From positions 868,001 to 932,000 of the forward strand of contig NZ_WXUB01000002.1 of NCBI RefSeq assembly GCF_011799805.1: DNA of 64,000 bases. The letters run 5' to 3'. Shown here one piece after another: positions 17,505 through 26,513 of the stretch. A program made the position numbers and the translations under genes. This DNA comes from Maribellus sediminis (lineage in GTDB: Bacteria > Bacteroidota > Bacteroidia > Bacteroidales > Prolixibacteraceae). The notes under the pieces are model-generated. The model had not been told where the DNA came from and did no database searches. It saw only the letters and a program-made list of their open reading frames with translations. How positions within the stretch are numbered: the stretch's first letter is position 1; each line of letters opens with the position of its first letter.

Positions 17505-17951
17505 ATGGAAATTATATTAAAACAAGACGTAGAACGCGTTGGAAGCAAGGACGACATTGTAAACGTAAAAGACGGTTACGCTCGTAACTTCCTTATTCCA
17601 CAAAAAATGGCGATTGTTGCTACTGAGTCGGCTAAAAAAGTATTGGCAGAAAACATCAGGCAACGTGCTCATAAAGAAGCAAAACTGAAAGAAGAAGCTG
17701 CTAAAATTGCTGAGCAGATTGTGAACAAGAAAATCAGCATTGGCGCTAAAACAAGTACTTCAGGAAAAATCTTTGGTTCGGTTAACACCATTCAGTTAGC
17801 TGAAGCTATCAACAAAAAAGGATTTGAGATCGACCGCAAGCAGATCACAATTCCTGAAGACAGCATCAAAGAAGTGGGTACACACAAAGCGATCATTAAA
17901 CTGCACAAAGAAGTAGTTGTTGAGATCGAATTTGAAGTTGTAGCTGAGTAA
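17505..17951 (+). CDS. rplI: 50S ribosomal protein L9
   Basis: 148 aa. The N-terminal L9 domain (MEIILKQDVERVGSKDDIVNVKDGYARNFLIP) is followed by a long connecting helix (residues about 45-75) and a C-terminal domain with GKIFGSVNTIQLAEAI. L9 projects from the large subunit and supports reading-frame maintenance. A strong Shine-Dalgarno (GAGGAGGA at 17491-17498) precedes the ATG. Last gene of the operon, closed by a hairpin terminator. Confidence 0.97.
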   Translation: MEIILKQDVERVGSKDDIVNVKDGYARNFLIPQKMAIVATESAKKVLAENIRQRAHKEAKLKEEAAKIAEQIVNKKISIGAKTSTSGKIFGSVNTIQLAEAINKKGFEIDRKQITIPEDSIKEVGTHKAIIKLHKEVVVEIEFEVVAE

Positions 17952-17976
17952 GCGACTTTTACAAGATAATATTGAA

Positions 17977-18004
17977 GGGTTTCCGGTTTCGGAAGCCCTT
18001 TTTT
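17977..18004 (+). terminator. Terminator of rpsF-rpsR-rplI
   Basis: GGGTTTCCG (17977-17985), GTTT loop, CGGAAGCCC (17990-17998; one G-U pair), then TTTTTT. Confidence 0.85.
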
Positions 18005-18102
18005 ATGCCTCATTCTGAACCAAATGAATAAAACCCATCATGCGATTATTACGTAAATGCGAAAGCAACACTTTAAAGTTCAACGTAATAAAAACCACAG
18101 CC

Positions 18103-18867
18103 ATGAAAAATCATTTTTACCTTGTAGCCACTCCTGAATCGCTGATCGCATCGCACCTTGAACCTTTTGAATTTGGTAATTACCTGGCCGTAGGCACAAA
18201 AAAGAACCTGCGGTCGCAATCCGTATTTTTTGAACTTGACGCTGAAAAGCTTGATTTGCCTGATGAATATATCAATCACAAACTAGTTACCTACCCCGAC
18301 GGCGAACCTAAACGTTCAGTTTACCTGTCGATTTACCGCGTTTTCGAAACAACACCGCTGGATGCGCTGCTTAACCTTTACCTGGTTACCGATGATGGTA
18401 AAGTCCTCGAAATCAAGTGTCAGGCTTTCACTACTACTTCGGAAAAGGAAATCCATCTTTACCAGCAGTATAATCCATTTACAACGCAAGTGGCAAGTAA
18501 ACTCAGTCCACCCGAGTTTATTCAATTTTTAACCGATCCTGAAAAACCGGTATCGGTGCCCAAAGTATTTTTTGTTGAATTGCGATTGAACGAACTGGCT
18601 CACAATCCGAATGCCCCGCTAAATAACCTGCCTTACAGAAATCCTGCACACTTGCGCGAATGCTTAATGCGGTTGGAGCAATCATCGGAAAGATTGACAA
18701 AAACGGTATTGCGCGAACGAAAATCGGAACTCCCCTATCGCACCATTAAAAGTGGATTTTACATTGGAGCTGGTTCTGATTTTCTGTTTTATCCGTTCCC
18801 GCCTCATGAAGAGCTTGAAAGCACTTATTTCTCCTGGTGGAGGTCGGCACTGGTGCAACATTTTTAG
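18103..18867 (+). CDS. Conserved hypothetical protein
   Basis: 254 aa from the ATG at 18103; an ATG at 18040 would add 21 residues without conserved character. No signal peptide or membrane helix, so cytoplasmic. Visible features: KNHFYLVATPESLIASHLEPFEFGNYLAVGT at the N-terminus, a central basic/aromatic region, and an SWWRSALVQHF end. I do not recognise a domain with an assigned function. It stands alone between the rplI terminator and a convergent TPR gene. Confidence 0.8.
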   Translation: MKNHFYLVATPESLIASHLEPFEFGNYLAVGTKKNLRSQSVFFELDAEKLDLPDEYINHKLVTYPDGEPKRSVYLSIYRVFETTPLDALLNLYLVTDDGKVLEIKCQAFTTTSEKEIHLYQQYNPFTTQVASKLSPPEFIQFLTDPEKPVSVPKVFFVELRLNELAHNPNAPLNNLPYRNPAHLRECLMRLEQSSERLTKTVLRERKSELPYRTIKSGFYIGAGSDFLFYPFPPHEELESTYFSWWRSALVQHF

Positions 18868-18921
18868 GAATTAAGAACTTTTTCATACAACGGTCAATGC
18901 AACATCTGAAATGAAGACGTA

Positions 18922-18951
18922 CAAAAAAGCCCCGGAAGTTATTCCGAGGCT
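18922..18951 (-). terminator. Terminator of the TPR protein gene
   Basis: On the minus strand AGCCTCGGAA and TTCCGGGGCT form the stem (plus 18942-18951 and 18928-18937), followed by TTTTTT. It could also stop the convergent gene. Confidence 0.85.
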
Positions 18952-18982
18952 CTACATATACTTTTTAAATAGTTATATTCTC

Positions 18983-19831
18983 TTACATTGCTGCCTTACA
19001 AGCTTCAATCAATTTTTTGGCGTTGGCATTTGTAGCATCCAAACCAGCTGCTTTTTCAAGAACTTCGAGCGCTGCAGCAAATTCTTTTTTTGCTTTGGCT
19101 ACTTCGGCAGTATAAGCTTCATCAGCTGTCGACATGCCGCCGTCGTTTACCTTTGTATTGGCAGCACTTAAAATTTCGGCACCCTTTTTATACAGCTCAT
19201 TTCCTTCCGATACATAAACATTTGCCAAAGCTTTTGTCAGCTTTTTGTCTGTAGCAAATTTCTGTACTCCCTCTTCTAATGTAGCCTTGTATGCTGCATC
19301 GTTATTCAGTTTATTATAAGCTACTGCTTTGTAATACTGCGAGGTAGAACCTTTATAGTTACCTTTGACCGCTGCGGTAAAAAAGCCAATTGCTTTTTCA
19401 TACATTTCGCCTTTGTAAGCTACAATTCCGGCGTTATACGAAAGTGTGGCTGCTTCAGCAGGAGCTGCTTCAATAGCTTTTTCGTAACTCTCGATCGACT
19501 CAGCATATTTATCCATTTTACCATAAGCACCGGCTTTGTATTCCCAGGCTTTATCAACGTTTGCCTTAGCCGCAATCGCTTTATCAAAATACGTGATGGC
19601 TTTATCGTAATTATCACTGTTATAAGCCGCTAATCCGATGTTGAAATTAATGGCATCAGGAACCTGTACATCACCCAGATTCGACATGGCTGATTCGTAC
19701 AATTCCAATGCTTTTGCATAATCCTTTGCCTGCATGGCATCATTCGCCTGATTAATCTTTTCTGCCGCGTCCTGTGCAAACGAAAATACCGTGAAACAAA
19801 CTGCGACGACTAACAATACTACTTTCTTCAT
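18983..19831 (-). CDS. Exported tetratricopeptide-repeat protein
   Basis: 282 aa. Signal peptide 1-19 (VVLLVVAVCFTVFSFAQ). The rest is a run of about six TPR units, for example AKDYAKALELYESAM, NSDNYDKAITYFDKAI, KMDKYAESIESYEKAI and KGEMYEKAIGFFTAAV. It ends with an Ala/Lys-rich helix. TPRs mediate protein-protein contacts; a periplasmic scaffold is likely, with partner unknown. Single gene with its own terminator and a TATTTTTG -7 box 67 nt upstream. Confidence 0.88.
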   Translation of the reverse strand: MKKVVLLVVAVCFTVFSFAQDAAEKINQANDAMQAKDYAKALELYESAMSNLGDVQVPDAINFNIGLAAYNSDNYDKAITYFDKAIAAKANVDKAWEYKAGAYGKMDKYAESIESYEKAIEAAPAEAATLSYNAGIVAYKGEMYEKAIGFFTAAVKGNYKGSTSQYYKAVAYNKLNNDAAYKATLEEGVQKFATDKKLTKALANVYVSEGNELYKKGAEILSAANTKVNDGGMSTADEAYTAEVAKAKKEFAAALEVLEKAAGLDATNANAKKLIEACKAAM

Positions 19832-19897
19832 TTTTTTGGTTTCTTTAATTTCTATAATATATATTCTTAATTTTTTTCAAAATTTTTCGATGAGTCC

Positions 19898-19905
19898 CAA
19901 AAATA
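19898..19905 (-). promoter_or_regulatory. Possible -7 element of the TPR gene
   Basis: TATTTTTG on the minus strand, 67 nt before the ATG. No TTTG at the -33 position, only A/T-rich DNA. Confidence 0.35.
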
Positions 19906-20035
19906 ACAATTCTCTTTTAAAAACCTAAAAAGCTGTCAGATAGAATACTGCCATATTTAATCTTTCAGACTTGTATTTACCACTATTTTGAAAAAAATAA
20001 TTCACTGCAATCAAAAGAGAAATTTATTCAAAGTA

Positions 20036-20314
20036 CTAAGGATTAAACATCTCCGGGTTCCAGAAGTTCAAAATATTTCGAATTAAATGTAGGCTGTTTT
20101 GAGCTTCTGTGTGATTTGGTTCTAATTCTAAAACTTTGTTAAAAGCATTTATAGCTTCTCCCCAGTTCTGAAACTTTTGCTCAATTTTTGCTTTTAGCAA
20201 AAAATACTGCGTTGTATTTTCAGGCTGAATATTGCAAAACGCTTCACTCGCCTCCTGAGCTTTCTCGTTCTCAAGCAAAAGCAAAATTGCTTCTATCTGT
20301 CTATTCTGATCCAT
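20036..20314 (-). CDS. Small TPR-containing protein
   Basis: 92 aa, cytoplasmic. About two TPR-like helical pairs: NRQIEAILLLLENEKAQEASEAF and QNWGEAINAFNKVLELEPNHTEAQNSL. It begins 7 nt after the glycerate kinase stop, so it is the last gene of the RSH-glycerate kinase operon. Too short for more than an adaptor role; no specific function can be assigned. Confidence 0.75.
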   Translation of the reverse strand: MDQNRQIEAILLLLENEKAQEASEAFCNIQPENTTQYFLLKAKIEQKFQNWGEAINAFNKVLELEPNHTEAQNSLHLIRNILNFWNPEMFNP

Positions 20315-20321
20315 TCCTTTT

Positions 20322-21431
20322 TTATCTAAGTAATGATTTGATGGTTTTAGCCAGTTGGCTTGAAAAATTGAAAAGCAACTGTCGCGAGTTTTGCATCGCC
20401 TCCTGAAGATTCACCGGTCCGTTAACAAGCGAAAAAATTCCATCGAAGGCTTCCGAAGCTTCTACTTCTACTTTACCGCCAATAGCGATCACCGGTTTAT
20501 TAAACCGGCGTGCAACTTTAGCAACGGCAAAAGGTGCCTTGTTGTTTAAAGTCTGACTATCGATTTTTCCCTCGCCCGTAATGACCAGGTCGGCCCACTT
20601 TACCTGTTCCGAAAATTGAAGTTGCTCCAGAACAAAATCAGCTCCCGGGACGATCTCTGCATTTAGAAAAGTCAGCAGAGGCAAGGAAATTCCTCCGGCT
20701 GCGCCCATTCCCGGAATATCTCTCAAGGTCCTTTCGGCATGCATTTCAAGAACCGTAGCCCAGTTTTCCAGGCCTTTTTCAAGTTCTTGTACGTCTTCTG
20801 GCGCAGCTCCTTTTTGCGGGCCAAAAACAGCTGCAGCCCCATTAACTCCCAACAAGGGATTATCAACGTCGCAAACAATATTTATTTTCAGATGTGCAGG
20901 TAATTCCTTTTTTACAATAGAATGGACTTTTCCCAGATTGCGGCCATTACCGCTTAATTCGGTTCCGTTTTTATCAAAAAACTTAAATCCGAGCGCTTCC
21001 ATCAGGCCCATTCCGCCATCAACTGTTGCGCTTCCACCAATCGCCAGAAAAATTTCTTCGCATCCTTTGCTGATCGCATCCAAAATCAACTGCCCTGTAC
21101 CGAATGAGGATGCTATCATGGGATTTAATTCGTACATCGCCACAAGCTTCATTCCCGATGCATCGGCCATTTCAATAATCGCCTTTTTTCCCGAGATGGC
21201 ATATTTGGATGCTACTGTTTGTCCCAAAGGTCCTGTAACATTTAAACTAACAGTTTGGGCATTAAAATTTCGGGCCAAAACTTCTCCCGTAAAATCTCCA
21301 CCATCAGCAACCGGTAGTTTTCTGATCTCGAAATAGGAAGAACAGGCCAGAAATGCCTCTTCAACCGTATCGGCAAAATCAAAAGCATTCAGGCTTCCTT
21401 TCATCGAATTTGGTGCTATCAGTATTTTCAT
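20322..21431 (-). CDS. Glycerate 2-kinase (GlxK/GarK family)
   Basis: 369 aa. ATP-dependent kinase converting glycerate to phosphoglycerate (2-phosphoglycerate in GarK/GlxK). Family motifs: KILIAPNSMKGSLNAFDFA at the N-terminus, LPVADGGDFTGEVL, LAIGGSATVDGGMG, GAAGGISLPLL and LVITGEGKIDSQT near the C-terminus. Length is normal. It starts 8 nt after the RSH stop and is followed by the small TPR gene, so the three are one operon. Glycerate could come from glyoxylate metabolism or from osmolyte breakdown (the glucosylglycerate cluster at 42-48.6 kb releases glycerate); that link is inference. Confidence 0.93.
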   Translation of the reverse strand: MKILIAPNSMKGSLNAFDFADTVEEAFLACSSYFEIRKLPVADGGDFTGEVLARNFNAQTVSLNVTGPLGQTVASKYAISGKKAIIEMADASGMKLVAMYELNPMIASSFGTGQLILDAISKGCEEIFLAIGGSATVDGGMGLMEALGFKFFDKNGTELSGNGRNLGKVHSIVKKELPAHLKINIVCDVDNPLLGVNGAAAVFGPQKGAAPEDVQELEKGLENWATVLEMHAERTLRDIPGMGAAGGISLPLLTFLNAEIVPGADFVLEQLQFSEQVKWADLVITGEGKIDSQTLNNKAPFAVAKVARRFNKPVIAIGGKVEVEASEAFDGIFSLVNGPVNLQEAMQNSRQLLFNFSSQLAKTIKSLLR

Positions 21432-21438
21432 CTATCTA

Positions 21439-23628
21439 TTATTTGTCACCCCGTGTAACAGAAGTGATACCTTTAACGTTTTGCAGTCGCTGAATCAAAA
21501 ACTCGAGGTGTTCGAGGCTGTTCACAAAAATCTGCATTCTCCCTTCAAAATGTCCTTTATCCGATTCAATATTTATCGAACGCATGTGGCTTCCTACATC
21601 TTTGGAAATGATATGCGAAATATCACTAACAATCCCTATTTCATCTGTACCGGAAATATGCAGGGTTGTCAGGAAGGAATTTCTGCTACTTGTTTCTCTC
21701 CATTTCGCTTTAATTACCCGGTACGGATAACGCTCGGTCATATCTTTAGCGTTGGGGCAATTTTCGCGGTGAATTTTAATACCTTGTTTGATGGTCACAA
21801 ACCCAAAAATCTTATCTCCAAAAACAGGATTACAGCACTGAGCGAGTGTGTAATTCACATTTTTCAGGTTGTTATCGATCAGCAAAAAGTCTTCGCCACT
21901 GTCGTACGACAATTCTTTAGTTTGCCGGGTAGGCAGCAATTCTTCGATCGTTTTTTTGGCACTGTCGTCCTCCGCTTTTTCAGCAAAAATTGCTTTTACT
22001 TCCAGCGGATCGATTTTACCTCTGGCCACTTCGTAATAAAAATCGACGGCCAGTTTAAAATTAAAATGTTTTAATATCTGACGAATAGCTTCATCGCCCA
22101 GATCCATTTTCCAGTTTTTAAATTTCCTTACAAGAATCTCACGACCTTGTGCCGCCTGCGAATTTCGTTCTTCATTTAAACTGGCTTTTATACGGTTTCG
22201 GGCTTTAGAAGTAACCGCAAAATCCAGCCAGTCCATTTTCGGTTTCTGGTTGTTCGATGTTTCAATGGAAATATGATCGCCGTTTTTGAGCTTGTATTTC
22301 AGGTTGACTTTTTTTCCGTTAACCAGACCGCCAACACAGGTATCTCCCAAATTAGAGTGGATCTCGTACGCAAAATCGAGCATGGTGGCACCAAGCGGTA
22401 ACTTTTTCAAATCGCCCTTTGGTGTAAAAGCAAAGATCTCGTCGCTGTACACATTCGACCGGAAATGATCGATAAAATCCACCACATTCATATCCGGATT
22501 CTCCAACACATCGCGAATACCGGTCAGCCATTCATCGAAACCCGAAGACTTTCCTCCTTTGTATTTCCAGTGCGCAGCCAGTCCTTTTTCGGCAATCTCA
22601 TCCATACGCTTGGTACGGATCTGAATTTCGACCCATTTCTGGTGTGGTCCCATAACCGTGGTATGCAACGATTCGTAGCCGTTCGATTTCGGGATTGAAA
22701 TCCAGTCGCGCAAACGATTCGGATTGGTTTGGTATTCTTCCGTAACAATCGAATACACCATCCAGCAATCGGTTTTTTCGTTTTCAGGTTTCGAATCGAG
22801 AATGACACGAATGGCAAATAAATCCAGTACTTCATCAAAAGACACATTCTTATTCTTCATCTTATTATGAATGGAAGAAATGGATTTTGTGCGCGCTTTC
22901 ATCGAAAATTCAATACCGCGCTTTTTTAGCTTGGCCTCGATAGGTTTTACAAACTCGGCCACAAAGTTGGCACGTTCTGTTTCGGTTTCCTTTAAACGAT
23001 CGACGATATATTTATATTCTTCCGGTTTCTGAAACTTCAGATTCAGATCGAGCATTTCTGAATTGATGTTGTACAGTCCCAAACGGTGTGCCAGCGGAGC
23101 ATACAAATACAAGGTTTCGTTTAGCAGCTTTGTCCGCCTCGCTTCTTCGTAAAGATGAAGGGTGCGCATCACCTGCAGGCGATCGGCAATTTTTATCAGA
23201 ATTACCCGCACATCGCCGGCAAGCGCCAGCATAAGTTTTCGGTAATTTTCGGCATGCAGATCGATCGTATCGGTACCTAAAGCATTGATTTTCGCCATCC
23301 CTTCGAGAATGGCGAATATATATTCTCCAAATTTATTGCTAATGTCGTTTGGCGATGCTTTTTCCTTCAAATGCTCGTAACGCACATTGTGCAACAGCCC
23401 GGTAATGACAGAATCGGGCTCCAATCCGATTTCCATGGCAATGATAGAAGCCACATCGAGCGAATGACTGAGAATCACCTCCCCATGCGAGAATTTTTGT
23501 TCTCCAAGGATATTATATGCAAATTCAAATGCATTGTCCAGTTTTAAAATGGCCGCATCGTCCCAGGTCAGTTGGCAGAATTCCTTGAGCTGTTCGAATT
23601 GATTGTGAATTTCCTGTTGTATCTGCAT
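21439..23628 (-). CDS. RelA/SpoT homologue, (p)ppGpp synthetase with degenerate hydrolase domain
   Basis: 729 aa long RSH protein: HD domain (about 30-180), synthetase (about 230-345: ARTKSISSIHNKM, LDLFAIRVIL, SIPKSNGYESLHTTVMG, VEIQIRT), TGS (about 385-450), zinc-finger/CC region (LAQCCNPVFGD) and C-terminal ACT. The hydrolase signature is broken. The expected HD-x-x-ED reads His80-Asn81-Val-Arg-Tyr84-Glu85, and the expected ADRxxN reads Ala148-Asp149-Arg-Leu-Gln-Val153; only the first His (His55) and Asp149 remain. Synthetase residues look intact, so I predict a synthesis-only, RelA-like enzyme. Another RSH or hydrolase should exist elsewhere in the genome. First gene of an operon with glycerate kinase. 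Confidence 0.93.
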   Translation of the reverse strand: MQIQQEIHNQFEQLKEFCQLTWDDAAILKLDNAFEFAYNILGEQKFSHGEVILSHSLDVASIIAMEIGLEPDSVITGLLHNVRYEHLKEKASPNDISNKFGEYIFAILEGMAKINALGTDTIDLHAENYRKLMLALAGDVRVILIKIADRLQVMRTLHLYEEARRTKLLNETLYLYAPLAHRLGLYNINSEMLDLNLKFQKPEEYKYIVDRLKETETERANFVAEFVKPIEAKLKKRGIEFSMKARTKSISSIHNKMKNKNVSFDEVLDLFAIRVILDSKPENEKTDCWMVYSIVTEEYQTNPNRLRDWISIPKSNGYESLHTTVMGPHQKWVEIQIRTKRMDEIAEKGLAAHWKYKGGKSSGFDEWLTGIRDVLENPDMNVVDFIDHFRSNVYSDEIFAFTPKGDLKKLPLGATMLDFAYEIHSNLGDTCVGGLVNGKKVNLKYKLKNGDHISIETSNNQKPKMDWLDFAVTSKARNRIKASLNEERNSQAAQGREILVRKFKNWKMDLGDEAIRQILKHFNFKLAVDFYYEVARGKIDPLEVKAIFAEKAEDDSAKKTIEELLPTRQTKELSYDSGEDFLLIDNNLKNVNYTLAQCCNPVFGDKIFGFVTIKQGIKIHRENCPNAKDMTERYPYRVIKAKWRETSSRNSFLTTLHISGTDEIGIVSDISHIISKDVGSHMRSINIESDKGHFEGRMQIFVNSLEHLEFLIQRLQNVKGITSVTRGDK

Positions 23629-23710
23629 AAATTAGGATGTTAGCGTTGCAACATAGAACTTTTTATTGTCTTTTTACTTCGTTTTGCCTGAAGTTGTAAA
23701 TTATGTAAAC

Positions 23711-23742
23711 AAAAAAGAGGCTACTGAAACAGTAACCTCTTT
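23711..23742 (-). terminator. Terminator of the ferritin gene
   Basis: On the minus strand AAAGAGGTTACTG, TTT loop, CAGTAGCCTCTTT (one G-U pair), then a T tract. Confidence 0.85.
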
Positions 23743-23765
23743 ATAAATATAATCTAAAATATACT

Positions 23766-24278
23766 CTATTTCGTTACTGTTTCGTCAACAAAGGTTCGGG
23801 TACGCATTTCACGATCCATCATAAAAATACCGTTACCTTGCCCGTCAATGAGCTTCAGATTATCGAGAATCTCTGTGACATTAGCTTCTTCTTCCACTTG
23901 CTCATCAACAAACCACTGCAGGAAACTCTGCGTAGCATGGTCTTTTACTTCGATGGCAACGTCTACCAAATCATCGATAAGCGAAGTAACATGTTGCTCG
24001 TGTTGCAAAGTTGCTTCGTATATTTCGATTATACCGTCCCATTCCACAGGCATTTGATCAATGGCTTTTAAAACAGGTTTTTCACCACGGTCAACCACAT
24101 AAGTAAACAATTTATTGGCGTGTGTCATCTCTTCCTGGTATTGAATGTACATCCAGTTGGCAAAACCGGGCAGCCCTTTATCGTGAAACCAGGCTGACAT
24201 GGCCAAATATAATAAAGCAGAATATTGTTCGGCATTTATTTGCTCGTTGAGTGCATTCAACATTTTTTCTTTAAGCAT
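23766..24278 (-). CDS. ftnA: Bacterial non-haem ferritin
   Basis: 170 aa. Forms a 24-mer iron-storage shell and oxidises Fe(II). The ferroxidase residues fall at the same numbers as in E. coli FtnA: Glu17, Glu50, His53, Glu94, Gln127 and Glu130 (INAEQYSA, QEEMTHANK, LQHEQHV, DEQVEEE). No haem-binding Met of bacterioferritin is evident. Monocistronic with its own terminator and divergent from the CoA-transferase gene; 283 nt lie between the starts, in which I could not fix a promoter for ferritin. Confidence 0.96.
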   Translation of the reverse strand: MLKEKMLNALNEQINAEQYSALLYLAMSAWFHDKGLPGFANWMYIQYQEEMTHANKLFTYVVDRGEKPVLKAIDQMPVEWDGIIEIYEATLQHEQHVTSLIDDLVDVAIEVKDHATQSFLQWFVDEQVEEEANVTEILDNLKLIDGQGNGIFMMDREMRTRTFVDETVTK

Positions 24279-24511
24279 TTCTTCGTGTTTTTAGTTTCTG
24301 GTTTAAAAATAGGAAAAAGCCCAGATATACGAAAATAGAATATAGCTGTAAGTAGCAATTCTTAACATACTTTATAAGAATTCAAGTAAGCGGACAAAAA
24401 CGGCTATATTATTCAAATTCATACCTTAAAGTCTTCTTTAACACTAAGTTTACAAAAACATTCGAACGAGTCGAAATAATGTTCGAAATCAGGCCAAAAT
24501 AATAGAATTCT

Positions 24512-24519
24512 TACCTTTG
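24512..24519 (+). promoter_or_regulatory. -7 element upstream of the acyl-CoA transferase gene
   Basis: TACCTTTG matches TAnnTTTG and lies 42 nt before the ATG. The -33 box is not convincing. Confidence 0.45.
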
Positions 24520-24561
24520 GCAACCGTAACCATTTTCCGATTTTATAATATCCAATAAAGC

Positions 24562-25872
24562 ATGAAGAACATAAAATTCATTTCAGCTGCAGAAGCAGTA
24601 AAAGTTGTTAAATCCAACGACAGGGTACACCTTCATAGTGTGGCCGTAACTCCACACCCACTTATTAATGCACTTGTTGAAAGAGGTAAAAACAAAGAGT
24701 TCAGAAATGTGCGTATTCAGCACATTCACACCGAAGGACCGGCACCTTATGCTGATCCTGAACTTGAAGGTATCTTCCAACTTGAATCGTTTTTTGTTGG
24801 TCACAACGTAAGAAAACAAACACAGGCCGGTTATGCCGATTACATTCCTGTTTTCCTGCAAGAAACCCAACGTCTCATCCGTGAAGGTTACCTGAAAGTA
24901 AATGTAGCCATGATTCAGGTTTCGCCTCCCGATAATCATGGATATGTTTCGTTAGGAACATCGGTTGACGCAACATTGGCCGCAGTAGAAAAAGCCGACA
25001 CAACAATTGCTATCGTCAACCCGAATGTACCACGTGCATTTGGCGATGCCATGATCCACATAAACGACATCGACCTTTTTATAGAAGATGACAGCGAACT
25101 GGTTGCTGCCGCTCCGGGGCCGATTTCGGAAACCGACCGCAAAATTGGCCGATACGTGGCCGAATTGGTTGAAGACGGTGCAACCCTGCAAATGGGTATT
25201 GGAGCCATTCCAAACGCTGTACTTAGCATGTTGGGTAACCACAAAGACCTTGGTGTTCACTCTGAAATGTTTGCCGACGGTATTCTACCTCTTGTTGACA
25301 AAGGTGTTGTTAACGGTAAAAACAAAAAAATCGACAAAGGCAAAATGGTGGCCACCTTCCTGATGGGATCGAAAAATCTATACGATTTTATCCATGACAA
25401 TCCGGGCGTTGCCATGCAGGATGTAAAATATACCAACCGTGTTTCGGAAATTGCCAAAAACCCAAAAGTAACGGCGATTAACTCTGCGCTGCAAATTGAT
25501 ATTACAGGCCAGGTATGTGCCGACTCAATCGGAACCATTCACTACTCGGGTGTTGGAGGCCAGATCGACTTCCTGCGTGGTGCTTCATTAAGTAAAGGCG
25601 GAAAACCTATTTTGGCTATGCCTTCCATTACTAATAAAGGAATCAGTAAAATTGCCCCAATCCTCACTCCGGGTGCAGGTGTTGTAAGTACACGTGCTAA
25701 TATTCACTGGGTAGTTACCGAATTTGGTGCAGTTAACCTGTACGGAAGAACACTTCAGGACAGGGCTAAATTACTTATCTCGATTGCACATCCCGATCAC
25801 CAGGAAAATCTGGATAAAAATGCATTTGAAAGATTTGGTCCCCATTTCCATTTTGTGTGGGATCAGGACTAA
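24562..25872 (+). CDS. Acetyl-CoA hydrolase/acyl-CoA transferase (class I)
   Basis: 436 aa member of the acetyl-CoA hydrolase/4-hydroxybutyrate (butyryl-CoA:acetate) CoA-transferase family. Motifs: PPDNHGYVSLGTSVDATLAA, LQMGIGAIPNAVLSML, VHSEMFADG with Glu235 as the expected CoA-thioester-forming residue, HYSGVGGQIDFLRGA, and LTPGAGVVSTRANIHWVVTEFG. These enzymes move CoA between acids. Placed directly upstream of methylmalonyl-CoA epimerase and decarboxylase, a propionyl-CoA:succinate or acetate CoA-transferase role is a reasonable inference. A hairpin terminator separates it from those genes, so it is a separate unit. Confidence 0.9.
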   Translation: MKNIKFISAAEAVKVVKSNDRVHLHSVAVTPHPLINALVERGKNKEFRNVRIQHIHTEGPAPYADPELEGIFQLESFFVGHNVRKQTQAGYADYIPVFLQETQRLIREGYLKVNVAMIQVSPPDNHGYVSLGTSVDATLAAVEKADTTIAIVNPNVPRAFGDAMIHINDIDLFIEDDSELVAAAPGPISETDRKIGRYVAELVEDGATLQMGIGAIPNAVLSMLGNHKDLGVHSEMFADGILPLVDKGVVNGKNKKIDKGKMVATFLMGSKNLYDFIHDNPGVAMQDVKYTNRVSEIAKNPKVTAINSALQIDITGQVCADSIGTIHYSGVGGQIDFLRGASLSKGGKPILAMPSITNKGISKIAPILTPGAGVVSTRANIHWVVTEFGAVNLYGRTLQDRAKLLISIAHPDHQENLDKNAFERFGPHFHFVWDQD

Positions 25873-25882
25873 AAAACATATG

Positions 25883-25910
25883 AAAAGCAGACCTGTGTCT
25901 GCTTTTTTTT
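25883..25910 (+). terminator. Terminator of the acyl-CoA transferase gene
   Basis: AAAAGCAGAC (25883-25892), CTGT loop, GTCTGCTTTT (25897-25906), then further Ts. Confidence 0.9.
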
Positions 25911-26081
25911 ATGACCAAAATCATGCTTACCAAAGCGCTTAAAATTCAATATTAAGGATTTCTGAATTCGGCGAACCTTTTGAACGGTTTTATCTGCTCA
26001 AAAGATCCCAAAGAACTTAAAGCCGTACCTTTAATGCTATAAATTTTTGACTATTAACATTTTATAAACATTCTAAATAAG

Positions 26082-26486
26082 ATGAATATATCACATATAG
26101 AGCACATTGGAATTGCCGTTAACAGTTTAGACGAAGCCATTCCCTATTATGAGAACATGCTGGGATTAAAATGCTACGCCGTTGAAGAAGTAGCAGACCA
26201 GAAAGTAAAAACCGCCTTTTTCCAGGTTGGCGACACCAAAATCGAATTACTCGAATCAACCGACCCGGAAGGACCGATTGGCAAGTTCATCGAGAAAAAG
26301 GGACCGGGTGTTCACCACCTTGCCTTTGCAGTTGACGATGTAAACAAATCGCTGACCGAACTCGACGAAAAAGGAATTCGCCTGATCGATCAAAAATCGA
26401 GAAAAGGTGCCGAAGGCCTCAACATCGGTTTCCTTCACCCCAAATCAACCCTGGGTGTTTTAACCGAACTGTGCGGAAAAGAATAG
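26082..26486 (+). CDS. mce: Methylmalonyl-CoA epimerase
   Basis: 134 aa vicinal-oxygen-chelate fold. It interconverts (R)- and (S)-methylmalonyl-CoA. Conserved elements: HIEHIGIAVNSLDEAIPYYENMLG (metal His8), the central AFFQVGDTKIELLE, GPGVHHLAFAVDDV (second metal His) and LTELCGK (metal Glu). The decarboxylase alpha subunit follows after 27 nt, and the whole run up to 30.6 kb is on one strand with short gaps. This supplies the S-epimer to the decarboxylase in succinate-to-propionate fermentation or the reverse in propionate uptake. Confidence 0.96.
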   Translation: MNISHIEHIGIAVNSLDEAIPYYENMLGLKCYAVEEVADQKVKTAFFQVGDTKIELLESTDPEGPIGKFIEKKGPGVHHLAFAVDDVNKSLTELDEKGIRLIDQKSRKGAEGLNIGFLHPKSTLGVLTELCGKE

Positions 26487-26513
26487 ACCAAGAAACAAAT
26501 CAACCGATTTTTT

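Noticed and set aside
16855-17951. Possible anomaly: no ssb in the rpsF operon
   Set aside because: rpsF-rpsR-rplI without ssb is the usual arrangement in Bacteroidota, so this is not noteworthy.
25911-26081. Riboswitch or small RNA in the 170-nt leader of mce
   Set aside because: No conserved aptamer pattern or stable hairpin could be identified by eye; no claim is made.
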